Notes under the pieces: generated by a model | What the model was told of the DNA's origin: nothing | The model's database searches: none | Seen by the model: the letters and a program-made list of their open reading frames with translations, nothing else | Shown: piece by piece, positions 1 through 7,424 of the stretch | Position numbering within the stretch: the stretch's first letter is position 1 | How the letters are laid out: every line of letters begins with the position of its first letter | Assembly: GCA_016708875.1 (NCBI GenBank) | Contig: JADJFA010000001.1 | Location: forward strand, 752,001-816,000 | Length of the DNA stretch: 64,000 nucleotides | Reading direction: 5' to 3' | Source of the DNA: Lewinellaceae bacterium | GTDB taxonomy: Bacteria > Bacteroidota > Bacteroidia > Chitinophagales > Saprospiraceae | Made by a program: the position numbers and the translations under genes

Positions 1-59
1 TCGGCATTGATAAAGCCGAAATAACCGTTTTGCCTGATTTTGAATAAAGTTGAGTGCAT
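1..59 (-). CDS. N-terminus of an unidentified protein, cut by the window edge
   Basis: An open frame starts at ATG (59..57) and runs off the left edge, giving MHSTLFKIRQNGYFGFINA. A TACTTTTG box on the minus strand (67-74) lies 7 bp upstream of the ATG, which supports a real leftward gene. The GYFGFINA stretch resembles the unit of WG-repeat proteins, but 19 residues cannot establish a family. Seen: open frame and promoter. Inferred: the gene itself. Confidence 0.4.
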   Translation of the reverse strand, partial: MHSTLFKIRQNGYFGFINA

Positions 60-66
60 CAGGCGG

Positions 67-74
67 CAAAAGTA
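67..74 (-). promoter_or_regulatory. -7 box TACTTTTG for the leftward partial gene
   Basis: Matches the Bacteroidota -7 consensus TAnnTTTG on the minus strand, just upstream of the ATG at 59. It is divergent from the ribBA promoter at 185-192. Confidence 0.45.
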
Positions 75-184
75 GCGAATTCCGCTTCATCACCCAGCCT
101 GTCCGGCAGCTCCGCTTTTTGTGCATGGACACAGGATCAGGGCGATTTTTTAAAAATGACCAGTAGAACCGCAGTTCATTCAAA

Positions 185-192
185 TACCTTTG
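185..192 (+). promoter_or_regulatory. -7 box TACCTTTG of ribBA
   Basis: Exact TAnnTTTG match followed by GCGC, 50 bp upstream of the ribBA ATG. This places the start at 243 rather than at the upstream in-frame ATG at 54, which lies before the promoter. No FMN-riboswitch signature was seen in the leader. Confidence 0.6.
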
Positions 193-242
193 CGCGAAAA
201 TTCCCTCCAACCTCGCGAGCGTTTACCCACCACCACCATTTC

Positions 243-1373
243 ATGTCTGACCAAATTCAACTCAATACCATCGAAGAGGCCATTGCCGAAATCCGTGCTG
301 GCCGCGTCATCATTGTCGTAGATGACGAAGATCGGGAGAATGAAGGCGATTTTATATGTGCAGCGGAAACGATTACCCCGGAGATTATCAATTTTATGGC
401 AACACACGGGCGCGGTCTTATTTGCACCCCGCTTGAAGAAAAACGTGCCGACGAATTGGGGCTCGATCTCATGGTAAACAGCAATACCGCGCTTCACGAA
501 ACGGCCTTTACCGTCTCCATAGACCTAATTGAGCAGGGTTGTACCACGGGCATTTCTGCTTACGACCGAGCCACTGGAAACCGCTGGCTCACAAATCCGG
601 CTGCCAAACCCAGTGATTATGCCCGGCCCGGCCACATTTTCCCGTTGCGCGCCAAAACCGGCGGTGTGTTGCGTCGCACAGGCCACACCGAAGCAGCTGT
701 TGATTTGGCCCGGCTGGCAGGGCTTGCCCCGGTGGGTGTTCTGGTCGAAATCCTGAACGCTGATGGCTCCATGGCCCGCCTTCCACAGTTGTTAGAAGTG
801 GCGAAAGTCCATGATTTAAAAATTGTTTCTATTGATGACCTTGTCGCTTACAGAATGCGTACAGAGCGACTGGTGCGCAAGGAAATGGAGTTGCCCATGA
901 AGACCATTCACGGTGATTTTCAAGCAGTTGTCTTCACCGATATTGCAAGCAACGATACCCACCTGGTATTAAAAAAAGGTACTTGGGAGGAAGACGAACC
1001 AGTGTTGGTGCGGGTGCATTCCTGGTCTGAAACGGGGGGAATACTTGGCTCGCTCTTATCAGATTACGGCACACAAATCGCTTCGGCGCTTAAAACAATT
1101 CAGGAGGCAGACAAGGGTGCGTTTGTGTATCTTCGACAGGGTGACAAGGCGAATTTGTTGGCTAAATTGCAGCATTACAAACAATTGTCGGACGAGGGAA
1201 ACACCGATCGTTTTGAACTCCATACAGCCATCGGTAAAAAGGATTTTGGTGTCGGCGCTCAGATTCTCCGCGAACTTGGCATCAGCAGAATCCGATTGCT
1301 GACCAACCACCCAAAACCTCGCACGGGTTTTATTGGTTATGGGTTGGAGATTGTGGAGAACATCAAATTGTAG
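243..1373 (+). CDS. ribBA: RibBA-like protein: DHBP synthase with degenerate GTP cyclohydrolase II domain
   Basis: Riboflavin biosynthesis, cytoplasmic, 376 aa. The N-terminal half (about 1-205) is 3,4-dihydroxy-2-butanone-4-phosphate synthase, which makes the four-carbon unit from ribulose-5-phosphate; it keeps the acidic motif DDEDRENEGDF (27-37) and RTGHTEAAVDL (about 145-154). The C-terminal half (about 210-376) is GTP cyclohydrolase II-like. The family's three zinc cysteines, in VHSEC...RCDCG, are replaced: the sequence reads VHSWSETGG and SLLSDYG (about 258-276). The second half should therefore not act as a GTP cyclohydrolase, much like RibBX proteins of Proteobacteria. Start 243 is chosen over ATG 54 because the promoter lies at 185. 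The TAG stop is the first three bases of a palindromic element. Confidence 0.93.
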   Translation: MSDQIQLNTIEEAIAEIRAGRVIIVVDDEDRENEGDFICAAETITPEIINFMATHGRGLICTPLEEKRADELGLDLMVNSNTALHETAFTVSIDLIEQGCTTGISAYDRATGNRWLTNPAAKPSDYARPGHIFPLRAKTGGVLRRTGHTEAAVDLARLAGLAPVGVLVEILNADGSMARLPQLLEVAKVHDLKIVSIDDLVAYRMRTERLVRKEMELPMKTIHGDFQAVVFTDIASNDTHLVLKKGTWEEDEPVLVRVHSWSETGGILGSLLSDYGTQIASALKTIQEADKGAFVYLRQGDKANLLAKLQHYKQLSDEGNTDRFELHTAIGKKDFGVGAQILRELGISRIRLLTNHPKPRTGFIGYGLEIVENIKL

Positions 1374-1476
1374 GGCGAAATTCATTTCGCCTGCTTGATC
1401 CACCCGTTAATCAAGCGAAATTCATTTCGCCTGCTTGGCCGCCCTACAATCTGGCGAAATAAATTTCGACCTACCT
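1371..1476. repeat. Palindromic GGCGAAAT element, copy 1 (ribBA stop to ubiE promoter)
   Basis: Starts with TAGGGCGAAAT, and its TAG is the ribBA stop codon. It contains three ATTTCGCC palindromes (about 1374-1391, 1415-1430, 1453-1470) and ends in a unit with one mismatch (TTTCGACCTAC). Its right end overlaps the ubiE promoter TACCTTTG. The other copies are at 25979-26066 and 35708-35810. Confidence 0.8.
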
Positions 1477-1479
1477 TTG
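1472..1479 (+). promoter_or_regulatory. -7 box TACCTTTG of ubiE-porT
   Basis: TAnnTTTG match followed by GCGC, 14 bp before the ubiE ATG. The first bases (CTACC) are the outer end of the palindromic element, so the repeat appears to contribute half of the promoter. Confidence 0.6.
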
Positions 1480-1493
1480 CGCCCAATATTTTT

Positions 1494-2228
1494 ATGAAAG
1501 AAGAAACCGTCGTCACACCATATGGCTCCAACGCAGGCAAAAAAGCCGAGGTAGAGCAGATGTTCGATCGCATTGCACCGAGGTATGACCTACTCAACCG
1601 GATGCTTTCATTGGGCATTGACGTGTGGTGGCGAAAACGAGCCATCGCCTATCTGAAACCAGCAAAACCTGCTGAGATTTTGGATGTGGCCACTGGTACG
1701 GCAGACGTGGCTATTCTAATGGCCAAGATTTTGAAGCCTCAGCGTGTGGTCGGCATAGATATTGCCAACCAGATGCTCGAACTTGGACGGGGGAAAATTG
1801 CAGCGCAAGGACTGTCCGATATTATTAGTCTCGAAACGGGCGACTGCGAACAGCTGCGTTTTGCCGATGATTCTTTTGATGCAGTGAGCGTTGCGTTTGG
1901 CGTGCGAAACTTCGAAAATTTGGAAAAAGGCCTCGCCGAGATGCGCCGTGTATTGCGCCCCGGAGGTCGGCTTGTGATACTGGAATTCTCAAAACCACAA
2001 GTTTTTCCTGTAAAACAGCTCTACAATACCTACTTCAAATACGTTTTACCACTTATTGGTCGTTTGACCAGCCGCGACATGCGGGCCTACACCTACCTTT
2101 TTGAAAGTGTCCAGGCTTTCCCCGAAGGCAACCAATTCACAGAAATATTAACCAAAACCGATTTTCAAAACCCTTTATGCGAACGACTAACACTCGGAAT
2201 ATGCTCCATTTACACCGCCACGAAATAG
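1494..2228 (+). CDS. ubiE: Demethylmenaquinone methyltransferase UbiE/MenG
   Basis: Class I SAM-dependent methyltransferase of 244 aa, the last C-methylation step of menaquinone synthesis. The SAM loop reads DVATGTADVAI, followed by VVGIDIANQML and the post-I motif AVSVAFGVRNFENL, which are typical of UbiE. The ATG at 1494 is preferred over an in-frame start at 1395, because the latter lies inside the palindromic repeat and upstream of the promoter. The 3' end runs up to porT, and this ubiE-porT pairing is common in Bacteroidota. The C-terminus ends SIYTATK, normal for the family. Confidence 0.95.
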   Translation: MKEETVVTPYGSNAGKKAEVEQMFDRIAPRYDLLNRMLSLGIDVWWRKRAIAYLKPAKPAEILDVATGTADVAILMAKILKPQRVVGIDIANQMLELGRGKIAAQGLSDIISLETGDCEQLRFADDSFDAVSVAFGVRNFENLEKGLAEMRRVLRPGGRLVILEFSKPQVFPVKQLYNTYFKYVLPLIGRLTSRDMRAYTYLFESVQAFPEGNQFTEILTKTDFQNPLCERLTLGICSIYTATK

Positions 2229-2320
2229 TAGCAGTTGGCAATGGCCGTTGGCAGTCTGCCATGCGCTTGGCTTTTGTGTTTTGCTGCTTACTGCAACTGC
2301 AACTGCCTACTGCATTTGCC
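2226..2320. repeat. Imperfect inverted repeat of GCAGTTGGCAGT-type units at the porT start
   Basis: The left arm (about 2229-2260) consists of GCAGTTGGCAATGGC-like units. The right arm (about 2284-2320) carries the complementary CTGCAACTGCAACTGCC units. The right arm encodes the hydrophobic part of the PorT signal peptide (LLQLQLPTA). The units resemble those of the hairpin at 19588-19652. Confidence 0.5.
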
Positions 2321-2968
2321 CAGTTCAATCAGGGTAAGAACCTGAATTACCTTGATTTCCAGCAAAAAAACTACTATTTCGGTATCACCCTTGGCTACAA
2401 TGCGAGTGATTATCGCATTTACCACTCGAAGGACTTTATCCGCAACGACTCCTTTACTCGGGCAGAATCCGTAACAGGCCCAGGCTTCAACCTCGGCATT
2501 GTGTCGAACCTGAAGGTGGGCGAATATTTTGACATCCGTTTCTTGCCTACGCTGTCATTCACGGAGCATACTATCCGCTATTCGCCCGCTGGCCAAAATG
2601 GCCTTATTGTGAGTCGCCCTATTGAGTCTGTTTTAGTAGAATTGCCATTCCATGTGCGCTATAAATCAGCGCCTTATCATGATTTTCGCCTTTTTGTAAT
2701 TGCCGGCGTAAAGTATTCCTTTGACGTTGCAAGCGACTCGCGTACACGTCAAGCCGCAGGGCTGGTGAAAATTGCCCCTACAGACTTTCAGGTAGAATAC
2801 GGCGCAGGCGTTCAGTTTTTCTTCCCGTACTTCATTTTTTCTCCTGAATTTAAAGTATCACAAGGGCTAAATAACGTGCTGATTTTCAACGACCGTTTGC
2901 AACAAAGCACGGTTTTGGAGAAGGTGCTTAGCCGAACATTTACCATTTCATTGCACTTCGAGGGATAA
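2261..2968 (+). CDS. porT: PorT-family outer-membrane protein (T9SS component candidate)
   Basis: 235 aa, starting MRLAFVFCC with a signal peptide ending near TAFA. The rest alternates short aromatic beta-strands and turns typical of an 8-stranded outer-membrane barrel (YYFGITLGYNASDY, GEYFDIRFLPTLSF, ELPFHVRYKS, FSPEFKVSQGL). The position directly after ubiE and the length fit PorT, a protein needed for type IX secretion and gliding in Bacteroidota. The ATG at 2261 is preferred to an upstream ATG overlapping ubiE because it begins the signal peptide. The strong terminator at 2993 follows. Other porin-like PorT-family members cannot be excluded without alignment. Confidence 0.8.
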   Translation: MRLAFVFCCLLQLQLPTAFAQFNQGKNLNYLDFQQKNYYFGITLGYNASDYRIYHSKDFIRNDSFTRAESVTGPGFNLGIVSNLKVGEYFDIRFLPTLSFTEHTIRYSPAGQNGLIVSRPIESVLVELPFHVRYKSAPYHDFRLFVIAGVKYSFDVASDSRTRQAAGLVKIAPTDFQVEYGAGVQFFFPYFIFSPEFKVSQGLNNVLIFNDRLQQSTVLEKVLSRTFTISLHFEG

Positions 2969-2992
2969 GGTTTTTTGACGATGGTTTTGAAT

Positions 2993-3041
2993 AAAGACGG
3001 GGCGCAGCGTGGAGATTACCCACGCTGCGCCCCGTCTTTTT
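2993..3041 (+). terminator. Strong intrinsic terminator after porT
   Basis: A stem of about 20 bp, GACGGGGCGCAGCGTGG paired with CCACGCTGCGCCCCGTC, has a short loop and ends in TTTTT. The next promoter starts 2 bp later. Confidence 0.9.
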
Positions 3042-3042
3042 G

Positions 3043-3050
3043 TAACTTCG
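3043..3050 (+). promoter_or_regulatory. Probable -7 box TAACTTCG of the LVIVD gene
   Basis: One mismatch to TAnnTTTG, 17 bp before the ATG and directly after the terminator. Its position makes it the only sensible promoter for this gene. Confidence 0.45.
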
Positions 3051-3067
3051 TCAAAATATTTGTCGCA

Positions 3068-4504
3068 ATGAAACAGTATGCCATTCTGTTCTTTTTTCTC
3101 TTTTCCACTTGCCTTTCTTTTTCGCAAACACCTTCTCTTAATTTCTTGCTCAAAAGCGAATTCGCTGTGACATTCCCTGGCACGCCTCAGGCAGTTGTCC
3201 CTGACGCCCAGGAAAAACCCTATTTCTACCTCGCGGCAAAAGCGGGTGGTTTGCAAGTCTATAATATTGAAAATGAATCAATTCCAGTGTTGGTTAAAAC
3301 GATTTCTATTGCACAATTAGGCAATCTAGAAGTAATGAACGCCACCCAACGCGGCACACTACTTTACCTTGCGTTGGGCAATTTTTTTGGCACACAAGAC
3401 CTTCAGGCTCCCGGCCTTGCCATTGTGAATGTGAGCGATCCCGCCAACCCCAGCGTATTGGATGTGTGGGATACTGGAGTCATCGTTCAAGGCAGCGGCG
3501 GTGTGACCGTTGAAGGCGATTATGCCTATCTGTGCGCTATGAAGCAGGGCATGATTATCCTCAATATTTCTAATCCAAACAGCATACAATTCATTTCAGA
3601 AATCGAACCCGACAAAGATTTCCCATTGCCCAATCCTGATGCCGTGCATGAGCCTCGCGCTCGCGGTGTGGCAATACGCAATGACGTGGCTTTCCTCTGC
3701 TACGACGCTGGAGGCCTGCGTGTCATCAACATCGCTGACAAGGCTCATCCCGTGGAAACAGGCCGCTATATCAACCCCACGCTTTTTGTGCCGGAGGAGA
3801 AACAACAAGCGTTCAACAATATTCTATTGGACGGAGACAAAGCATACGTTGCTGTGGATTATTGCGGGATGGAGGTTTTGGATATCTCAGATACTGCCAG
3901 TATTTCCTCCCTTGGCTGGTGGAATCCATGGCAATGTCAGAGTATTTCTAACCTGTGGCTCGGAAGTCCCGGCCATACCAACCACTTGGCTTTTGATGCC
4001 GCGAAGCAATTGGTTTTCCTTGCTTCCGGCCAAAGCGAACTGAGTGTAGTGGATGTTTCAAACCCAGCCTCGCCGGTGCTGGCGGGTGGCTATGGGAGCC
4101 TTGACAATGGAATCGGCACCTGGGGAATGACCCTTGACGGAGATCGGGTTTATCTGGTTTATATCACGGCTTTTATCCCGTTCGGAAGCAATTGGGCAGG
4201 GGTCAAAATTTTAGAATGGGCCGACAACACCAACACAGTTGAAGCCGATGTTTTTTTGAGCAAAAAGGTGATCCCTAATCCATTTTCAGAAAATTTCAGG
4301 TTTGAATTTGAATTGAAAATGCCTACAGAAATAAAGGCAGAACTCCTTGACGTACAAGGGCGAAAAGTGACTGAATGGCCTTTGAAATCTTATATTGAAG
4401 GGAAAAACACGCTCTCGTGGCAGGGACACATCCCAGCCGGTATATATTTTTTAAGGTGCCACTCGACGGAATCCGTGGCAGTTCAAAAACTCCTAAAATT
4501 CTGA
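3068..4504 (+). CDS. Secreted LVIVD-repeat beta-propeller protein with T9SS sorting tail
   Basis: 478 aa. Signal peptide MKQYAILFFFLFSTCLSFSQ. At least six LVIVD-type blades follow, for example GLAIVNVSDPANPSVLDV, GMIILNISNPNS, GLRVINIADKAHPVETG and LSVVDVSNPASPVLAG, forming a propeller. The last 80 residues or so are a type A T9SS C-terminal domain (VIPNPFSENF, LLDVQGRKV, GIYFLRCHS, VAVQKLLKF), so the protein is expected to be exported and attached to, or released from, the cell surface. The ATG at 3068 begins the signal peptide; an upstream start at 2975 would lie within the terminator. The 3' end overlaps the convergent gpmI by 12 bp. The ligand is unknown. Confidence 0.88.
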   Translation: MKQYAILFFFLFSTCLSFSQTPSLNFLLKSEFAVTFPGTPQAVVPDAQEKPYFYLAAKAGGLQVYNIENESIPVLVKTISIAQLGNLEVMNATQRGTLLYLALGNFFGTQDLQAPGLAIVNVSDPANPSVLDVWDTGVIVQGSGGVTVEGDYAYLCAMKQGMIILNISNPNSIQFISEIEPDKDFPLPNPDAVHEPRARGVAIRNDVAFLCYDAGGLRVINIADKAHPVETGRYINPTLFVPEEKQQAFNNILLDGDKAYVAVDYCGMEVLDISDTASISSLGWWNPWQCQSISNLWLGSPGHTNHLAFDAAKQLVFLASGQSELSVVDVSNPASPVLAGGYGSLDNGIGTWGMTLDGDRVYLVYITAFIPFGSNWAGVKILEWADNTNTVEADVFLSKKVIPNPFSENFRFEFELKMPTEIKAELLDVQGRKVTEWPLKSYIEGKNTLSWQGHIPAGIYFLRCHSTESVAVQKLLKF

Positions 4505-6088
4505 ATACCTGACCAAGTTCTGCCCCGTCATTTCATCACCTTTTTGAATTCCCATCAGTGAAAGCAAGGTCGGTGCGATATCAGCCAAGCGTCCATTGGA
4601 AAGCGATTCATTGCCCTTCAAATACGGGCTGACGAGGATGCATGGTACGGGGTTCTTCGTATGGGCAGTATTGGGCGTACCATCCTCGTTGATCATGAAA
4701 TCGGAGTTGCCATGGTCTGCAATAATGATGCAGGCATAGCCTTTTTCGAGCGCAAGGGGGACGATTCGACTTAGGCATCCGTCCACCGTTTCAGCCGCTT
4801 TCATGGCTGCACTAAACACCCCGGTATGGCCTACCATATCGGTATTGGCAAAATTCAGGCAGATAAAATCTGGTGCATTTGCTTGAATATCAGCCAGGAT
4901 GGCCTGGGTGATCCCCTCCGCGCTCATTTCTGGTTGCAGATCGTATGTGGCCACTTTTGCAGAAGGAATCATGATGCGTCGCTCTCCAACAAAAGCATCC
5001 TCGCGCCCACCAGAAAAGAAATACGTGACGTGGGGATATTTCTCAGTTTCGGCAATACGTACCTGCGTTTTCCCAGCGCGCTCCAACACTTCGCCCATCG
5101 TCATACGCACGTCGTCTTTCTCAAACAGCACATAGATGTTATTAAAGTCGTGGTCGTAACGAGTCATTGTTACGTAGTATAGCGGCAAGGTTTTCATCCC
5201 AAAATCCGAAATATCGTGCTGCGTGAGCACTTCTGTGATTTCCCGGCAGCGGTCGGTTCGGAAATTGAAACAAACGACGACATCGCCTGGCTGAATGGTA
5301 GATTGGTGGCCCTCCTTCGCTAAAGCTACGGCGGGTAAATTGGTGATTGGTGGATTGGTGATAGGTGATTGCTGGACCATTTTCCTCAATGGCTGCAAAA
5401 ACTCATCGCTCACACCTTCTTCGTAGCTTTTGCGGATAGCTGTGGGGAAATCCTCTACTGCTTCACCGATCCCATTCACGAGCAAATCGTAGGCGAGTTT
5501 GACTCTTTCCCAACGTTTGTCGCGATCCATGGCATAGTAGCGGCCAATGACGGTAGCCAGTTCAATGCGTTTACCTTCAATATGTTGAAGCAAATCCTCG
5601 ATGAATGCCGCGCCGCTTTTCGGGTCGCAATCGCGCCCGTCGGTAAAAGCGTGGATCAAGACTCGCGGACAGTCTTGTTCGGTTGCGATATCGCACAGCG
5701 CCTTTAGATGTTCTATATGTGAGTGTACCCCGCCATCGCTCACTAGGCCCATAAAATGGACCGTTTTGCCGTGTAATTTGGCATAATCGAGGGCATCCAG
5801 CAAAGTTTTGTTTTGGTGTAGTTCGCGTTCGCGCACGGCTTTATTGATGCGGGCAAGTTGTTGCCATATAATGCGCCCGGCGCCGATGTTGAGGTGCCCG
5901 ACTTCGGAGTTGCCCATTTGTCCGTCGGGCAAACCCACATCCTCGCCGTGGGTGACCAGGGTACTATGCGGGTATTTTGACCAAAGGCTGTCGAAATAGG
6001 GCGTATTGGCCTGAAAGATGGCATCTGCCTCCGGTTTTTGGCCAATACCCCAGCCGTCGAGTATGAGTAGGAATGCTTTGTGCGTCAT
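4493..6088 (-). CDS. gpmI: 2,3-bisphosphoglycerate-independent phosphoglycerate mutase
   Basis: Glycolytic enzyme interconverting 3- and 2-phosphoglycerate, manganese type, 531 aa. Seen: the metal site LLILDGWG at the N-terminus, the phospho-serine motif GQMGNSEVGH (Ser about 61), FTDGRDCDP, and the C-terminal IIADHGNSD and HTKNPVPCIL. Residues about 238-259 (SPITNPPITN then LPAVALAKEG) are an in-frame insertion relative to what I know of the family, encoded by two repeat types: GGTGATTGG units and the roughly 30-bp CGGCGGGTAAA element. The insertion sits just before the conserved QPGDVVVCFNFRTDR, at a probable surface loop. dtd follows upstream on the same strand. Confidence 0.96.
   Translation of the reverse strand: MTHKAFLLILDGWGIGQKPEADAIFQANTPYFDSLWSKYPHSTLVTHGEDVGLPDGQMGNSEVGHLNIGAGRIIWQQLARINKAVRERELHQNKTLLDALDYAKLHGKTVHFMGLVSDGGVHSHIEHLKALCDIATEQDCPRVLIHAFTDGRDCDPKSGAAFIEDLLQHIEGKRIELATVIGRYYAMDRDKRWERVKLAYDLLVNGIGEAVEDFPTAIRKSYEEGVSDEFLQPLRKMVQQSPITNPPITNLPAVALAKEGHQSTIQPGDVVVCFNFRTDRCREITEVLTQHDISDFGMKTLPLYYVTMTRYDHDFNNIYVLFEKDDVRMTMGEVLERAGKTQVRIAETEKYPHVTYFFSGGREDAFVGERRIMIPSAKVATYDLQPEMSAEGITQAILADIQANAPDFICLNFANTDMVGHTGVFSAAMKAAETVDGCLSRIVPLALEKGYACIIIADHGNSDFMINEDGTPNTAHTKNPVPCILVSPYLKGNESLSNGRLADIAPTLLSLMGIQKGDEMTGQNLVRYSEF
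5310..5339. repeat. 30-bp CGGCGGGTAAA element inside gpmI (copy 1)
   Basis: Reads CCCTCCTTCGC then TAAAGCTACGGCGGGTAAA on the plus strand. On the coding (minus) strand it gives LPAVALAKEG in frame. It is followed at 5340-5375 by units of GGTGATTGGTGG, which encode SPITNPPITN. Confidence 0.8.
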
Positions 6089-6109
6089 TATTTATTGTGG
6101 ATGCGAAAC

Positions 6110-6134
6110 CTGCGTGGGTCTTACGACCCCGCAG
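6110..6134. repeat. Short inverted repeat between dtd and gpmI
   Basis: CTGCGTGGGTC pairs with GACCCCGCAG across a 4-base loop, with one bulge. There is no U-tract in the minus direction, so a terminator role is doubtful. Confidence 0.45.
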
Positions 6135-6138
6135 AATA

Positions 6139-6591
6139 CTATTCTCTATTTTTTGAGTCCATCAGAATTGTCACCGGGCCATCATTCAGCAAAGATACTT
6201 TCATATCGGCTCCAAATTCGCCTGTTTGTACGGGTCGGGTGGATTCTTGTCGTAGGGTTTCCACAAATTTTTCGTATAAAGGAATGGCTGTTTCCGGTCT
6301 GGCTGAACGGATGAACGAGGGGCGGTTGCCTTTCTTTGTGCTGGCAAAAAGTGTGAACTGACTCACCACAATCATTTCGCCTTCAATGTCTTGGATAGAA
6401 AGGTTCATCAATCCGGCTTCGTCGGAGAAAATGCGGAGTGCTGCGATTTTTTTGCAGAGCCACGTAATGTCCTCTTCGATGTCGTCGTGTTCTATCCCAA
6501 GCAAAATGAGCAGGCCCATGCCTATACATGCTTTTTCAATGCCCTCAATCGTGACAGATGCTTGGGAAACTCGTTGGATGACGCTGCGCAT
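6139..6591 (-). CDS. dtd: D-aminoacyl-tRNA deacylase
   Basis: 150 aa, the usual Dtd length. It hydrolyses D-amino acids from mischarged tRNA. Seen: MRSVIQRVSQASVTI at the N-terminus, the SQFTLFA motif (about 77-83), and the C-terminal GPVTILMDS with the Gly-cisPro pair that forms the chiral filter (known for the family). The ATG at 6591 is preferred to an upstream start at 6639, because the promoter box lies at 6618-6625. It is divergent from trmB and lies 50 bp upstream of gpmI on the same strand. Confidence 0.95.
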   Translation of the reverse strand: MRSVIQRVSQASVTIEGIEKACIGMGLLILLGIEHDDIEEDITWLCKKIAALRIFSDEAGLMNLSIQDIEGEMIVVSQFTLFASTKKGNRPSFIRSARPETAIPLYEKFVETLRQESTRPVQTGEFGADMKVSLLNDGPVTILMDSKNRE

Positions 6592-6617
6592 GAGGAACGG
6601 GTTTGGATTTTTTGCTG

Positions 6618-6625
6618 CAAAAATA
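6618..6625 (-). promoter_or_regulatory. -7 box TATTTTTG of dtd
   Basis: Minus-strand TAnnTTTG match 26 bp before the dtd ATG. It supports the short start. Confidence 0.5.
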
Positions 6626-6636
6626 TCAAGTCTTCG

Positions 6637-6644
6637 CACCTTTG
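6637..6644 (+). promoter_or_regulatory. Probable -7 box CACCTTTG of trmB
   Basis: One mismatch to TAnnTTTG, 28 bp before the GTG start. A TTTG at 6611-6614 could serve as the -33 element. It is divergent from the dtd promoter. Confidence 0.4.
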
Positions 6645-6672
6645 GCCGTCCTAAAATTTTCAGCAGATACCC

Positions 6673-7365
6673 GTGGCTCGCAAAAACAAACTCAAAAAAT
6701 TCGCCGAAGTACTCTCATTCCCAAATGTTTATGAGTGCTACAATATTCAACAACCGCAGCTTGTCGGAGCGGGCATGATTCCCGTGGACCTGAAAGGGAA
6801 ATGGGCCAGGGAGCATTTCAAAAACGAAAACCCAATTACCTTGGAACTTGCTTGTGGCGGTGGCGAATACGCTGTAGGACTGGCACAGCATTTCCCTCAA
6901 CGCAATTTTATAGGGGTGGATGTAAAAGGCAACCGCCTTTGGAAGGGGGCAAAAACCGCACTAGAAGCAGGACTGACAAACGTTGCGTTTTTGCGCACAC
7001 GCATCGAAATCATTGACCATTTCTTTGCCCCAGGCGAAATTGCCGAAATTTGGATCACCTTCCCCGACCCTTTCCCACGGGCCAGCAAAGAAAACCGACG
7101 CCTTACATCTGCTTATTTTCAGGAAAAATACAGACAGATCCTTCATCCCGGTGGCTTGGTACATCTAAAACACGATGATCCCGATTTTTACCAATTCACA
7201 CTCGATGCCATTGCCCAGGATGAGCGCAACACCTTGATTTTCAAGAATTCTGATATCTATGCGGCTCCTTTGCCCTTTCCCGAACTTAGTATCCAGACGC
7301 TCTATGAGTCCTTCCACCTTGCCGCCGGAAAAACGATCAAGTATATTCGGTTTCAGATTTCCTAA
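6673..7365 (+). CDS. trmB: tRNA (guanine-N7)-methyltransferase TrmB
   Basis: 230 aa, SAM-dependent, forms m7G46 in tRNA. The N-terminal basic tail MARKNKLKKFAEV is family-typical. ELACGGGEYAVGLA is the SAM loop, NFIGVDVKGNRLWKGAK the second SAM motif, and ITFPDPFPRASKENRRLT the family signature (usually FPDPWPKKRHxKRR). The start is GTG at 6673, which gives the conserved ARKNKL N-terminus. It is followed by a bidirectional terminator shared with the convergent YceI gene. Confidence 0.95.
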   Translation: MARKNKLKKFAEVLSFPNVYECYNIQQPQLVGAGMIPVDLKGKWAREHFKNENPITLELACGGGEYAVGLAQHFPQRNFIGVDVKGNRLWKGAKTALEAGLTNVAFLRTRIEIIDHFFAPGEIAEIWITFPDPFPRASKENRRLTSAYFQEKYRQILHPGGLVHLKHDDPDFYQFTLDAIAQDERNTLIFKNSDIYAAPLPFPELSIQTLYESFHLAAGKTIKYIRFQIS

Positions 7366-7370
7366 AAAAA

Positions 7371-7408
7371 AAAGCCTCAAAGAGAAAATTCTCTTTGAGG
7401 CTTTTTTA
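7371..7408. terminator. Bidirectional terminator between trmB and yceI-like gene
   Basis: AAAGCCTCAAAGAG pairs with CTCTTTGAGGCTTT around a short AT loop. A-tract and T-tract on both sides make it work in both directions for the convergent genes. Confidence 0.9.
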
Positions 7409-7424
7409 GTTGAAAATCAGATGC

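Noticed and set aside
3..47. Plus-strand tail of an upstream gene ending in TAA at 45-47
   Set aside because: Only 14 codons. The minus-strand frame starting at 59 with its own TACTTTTG box explains the same bases better.
1..242. FMN riboswitch before ribBA
   Set aside because: No conserved riboswitch core or long structured leader; a normal -7 box lies 50 bp before the ATG.
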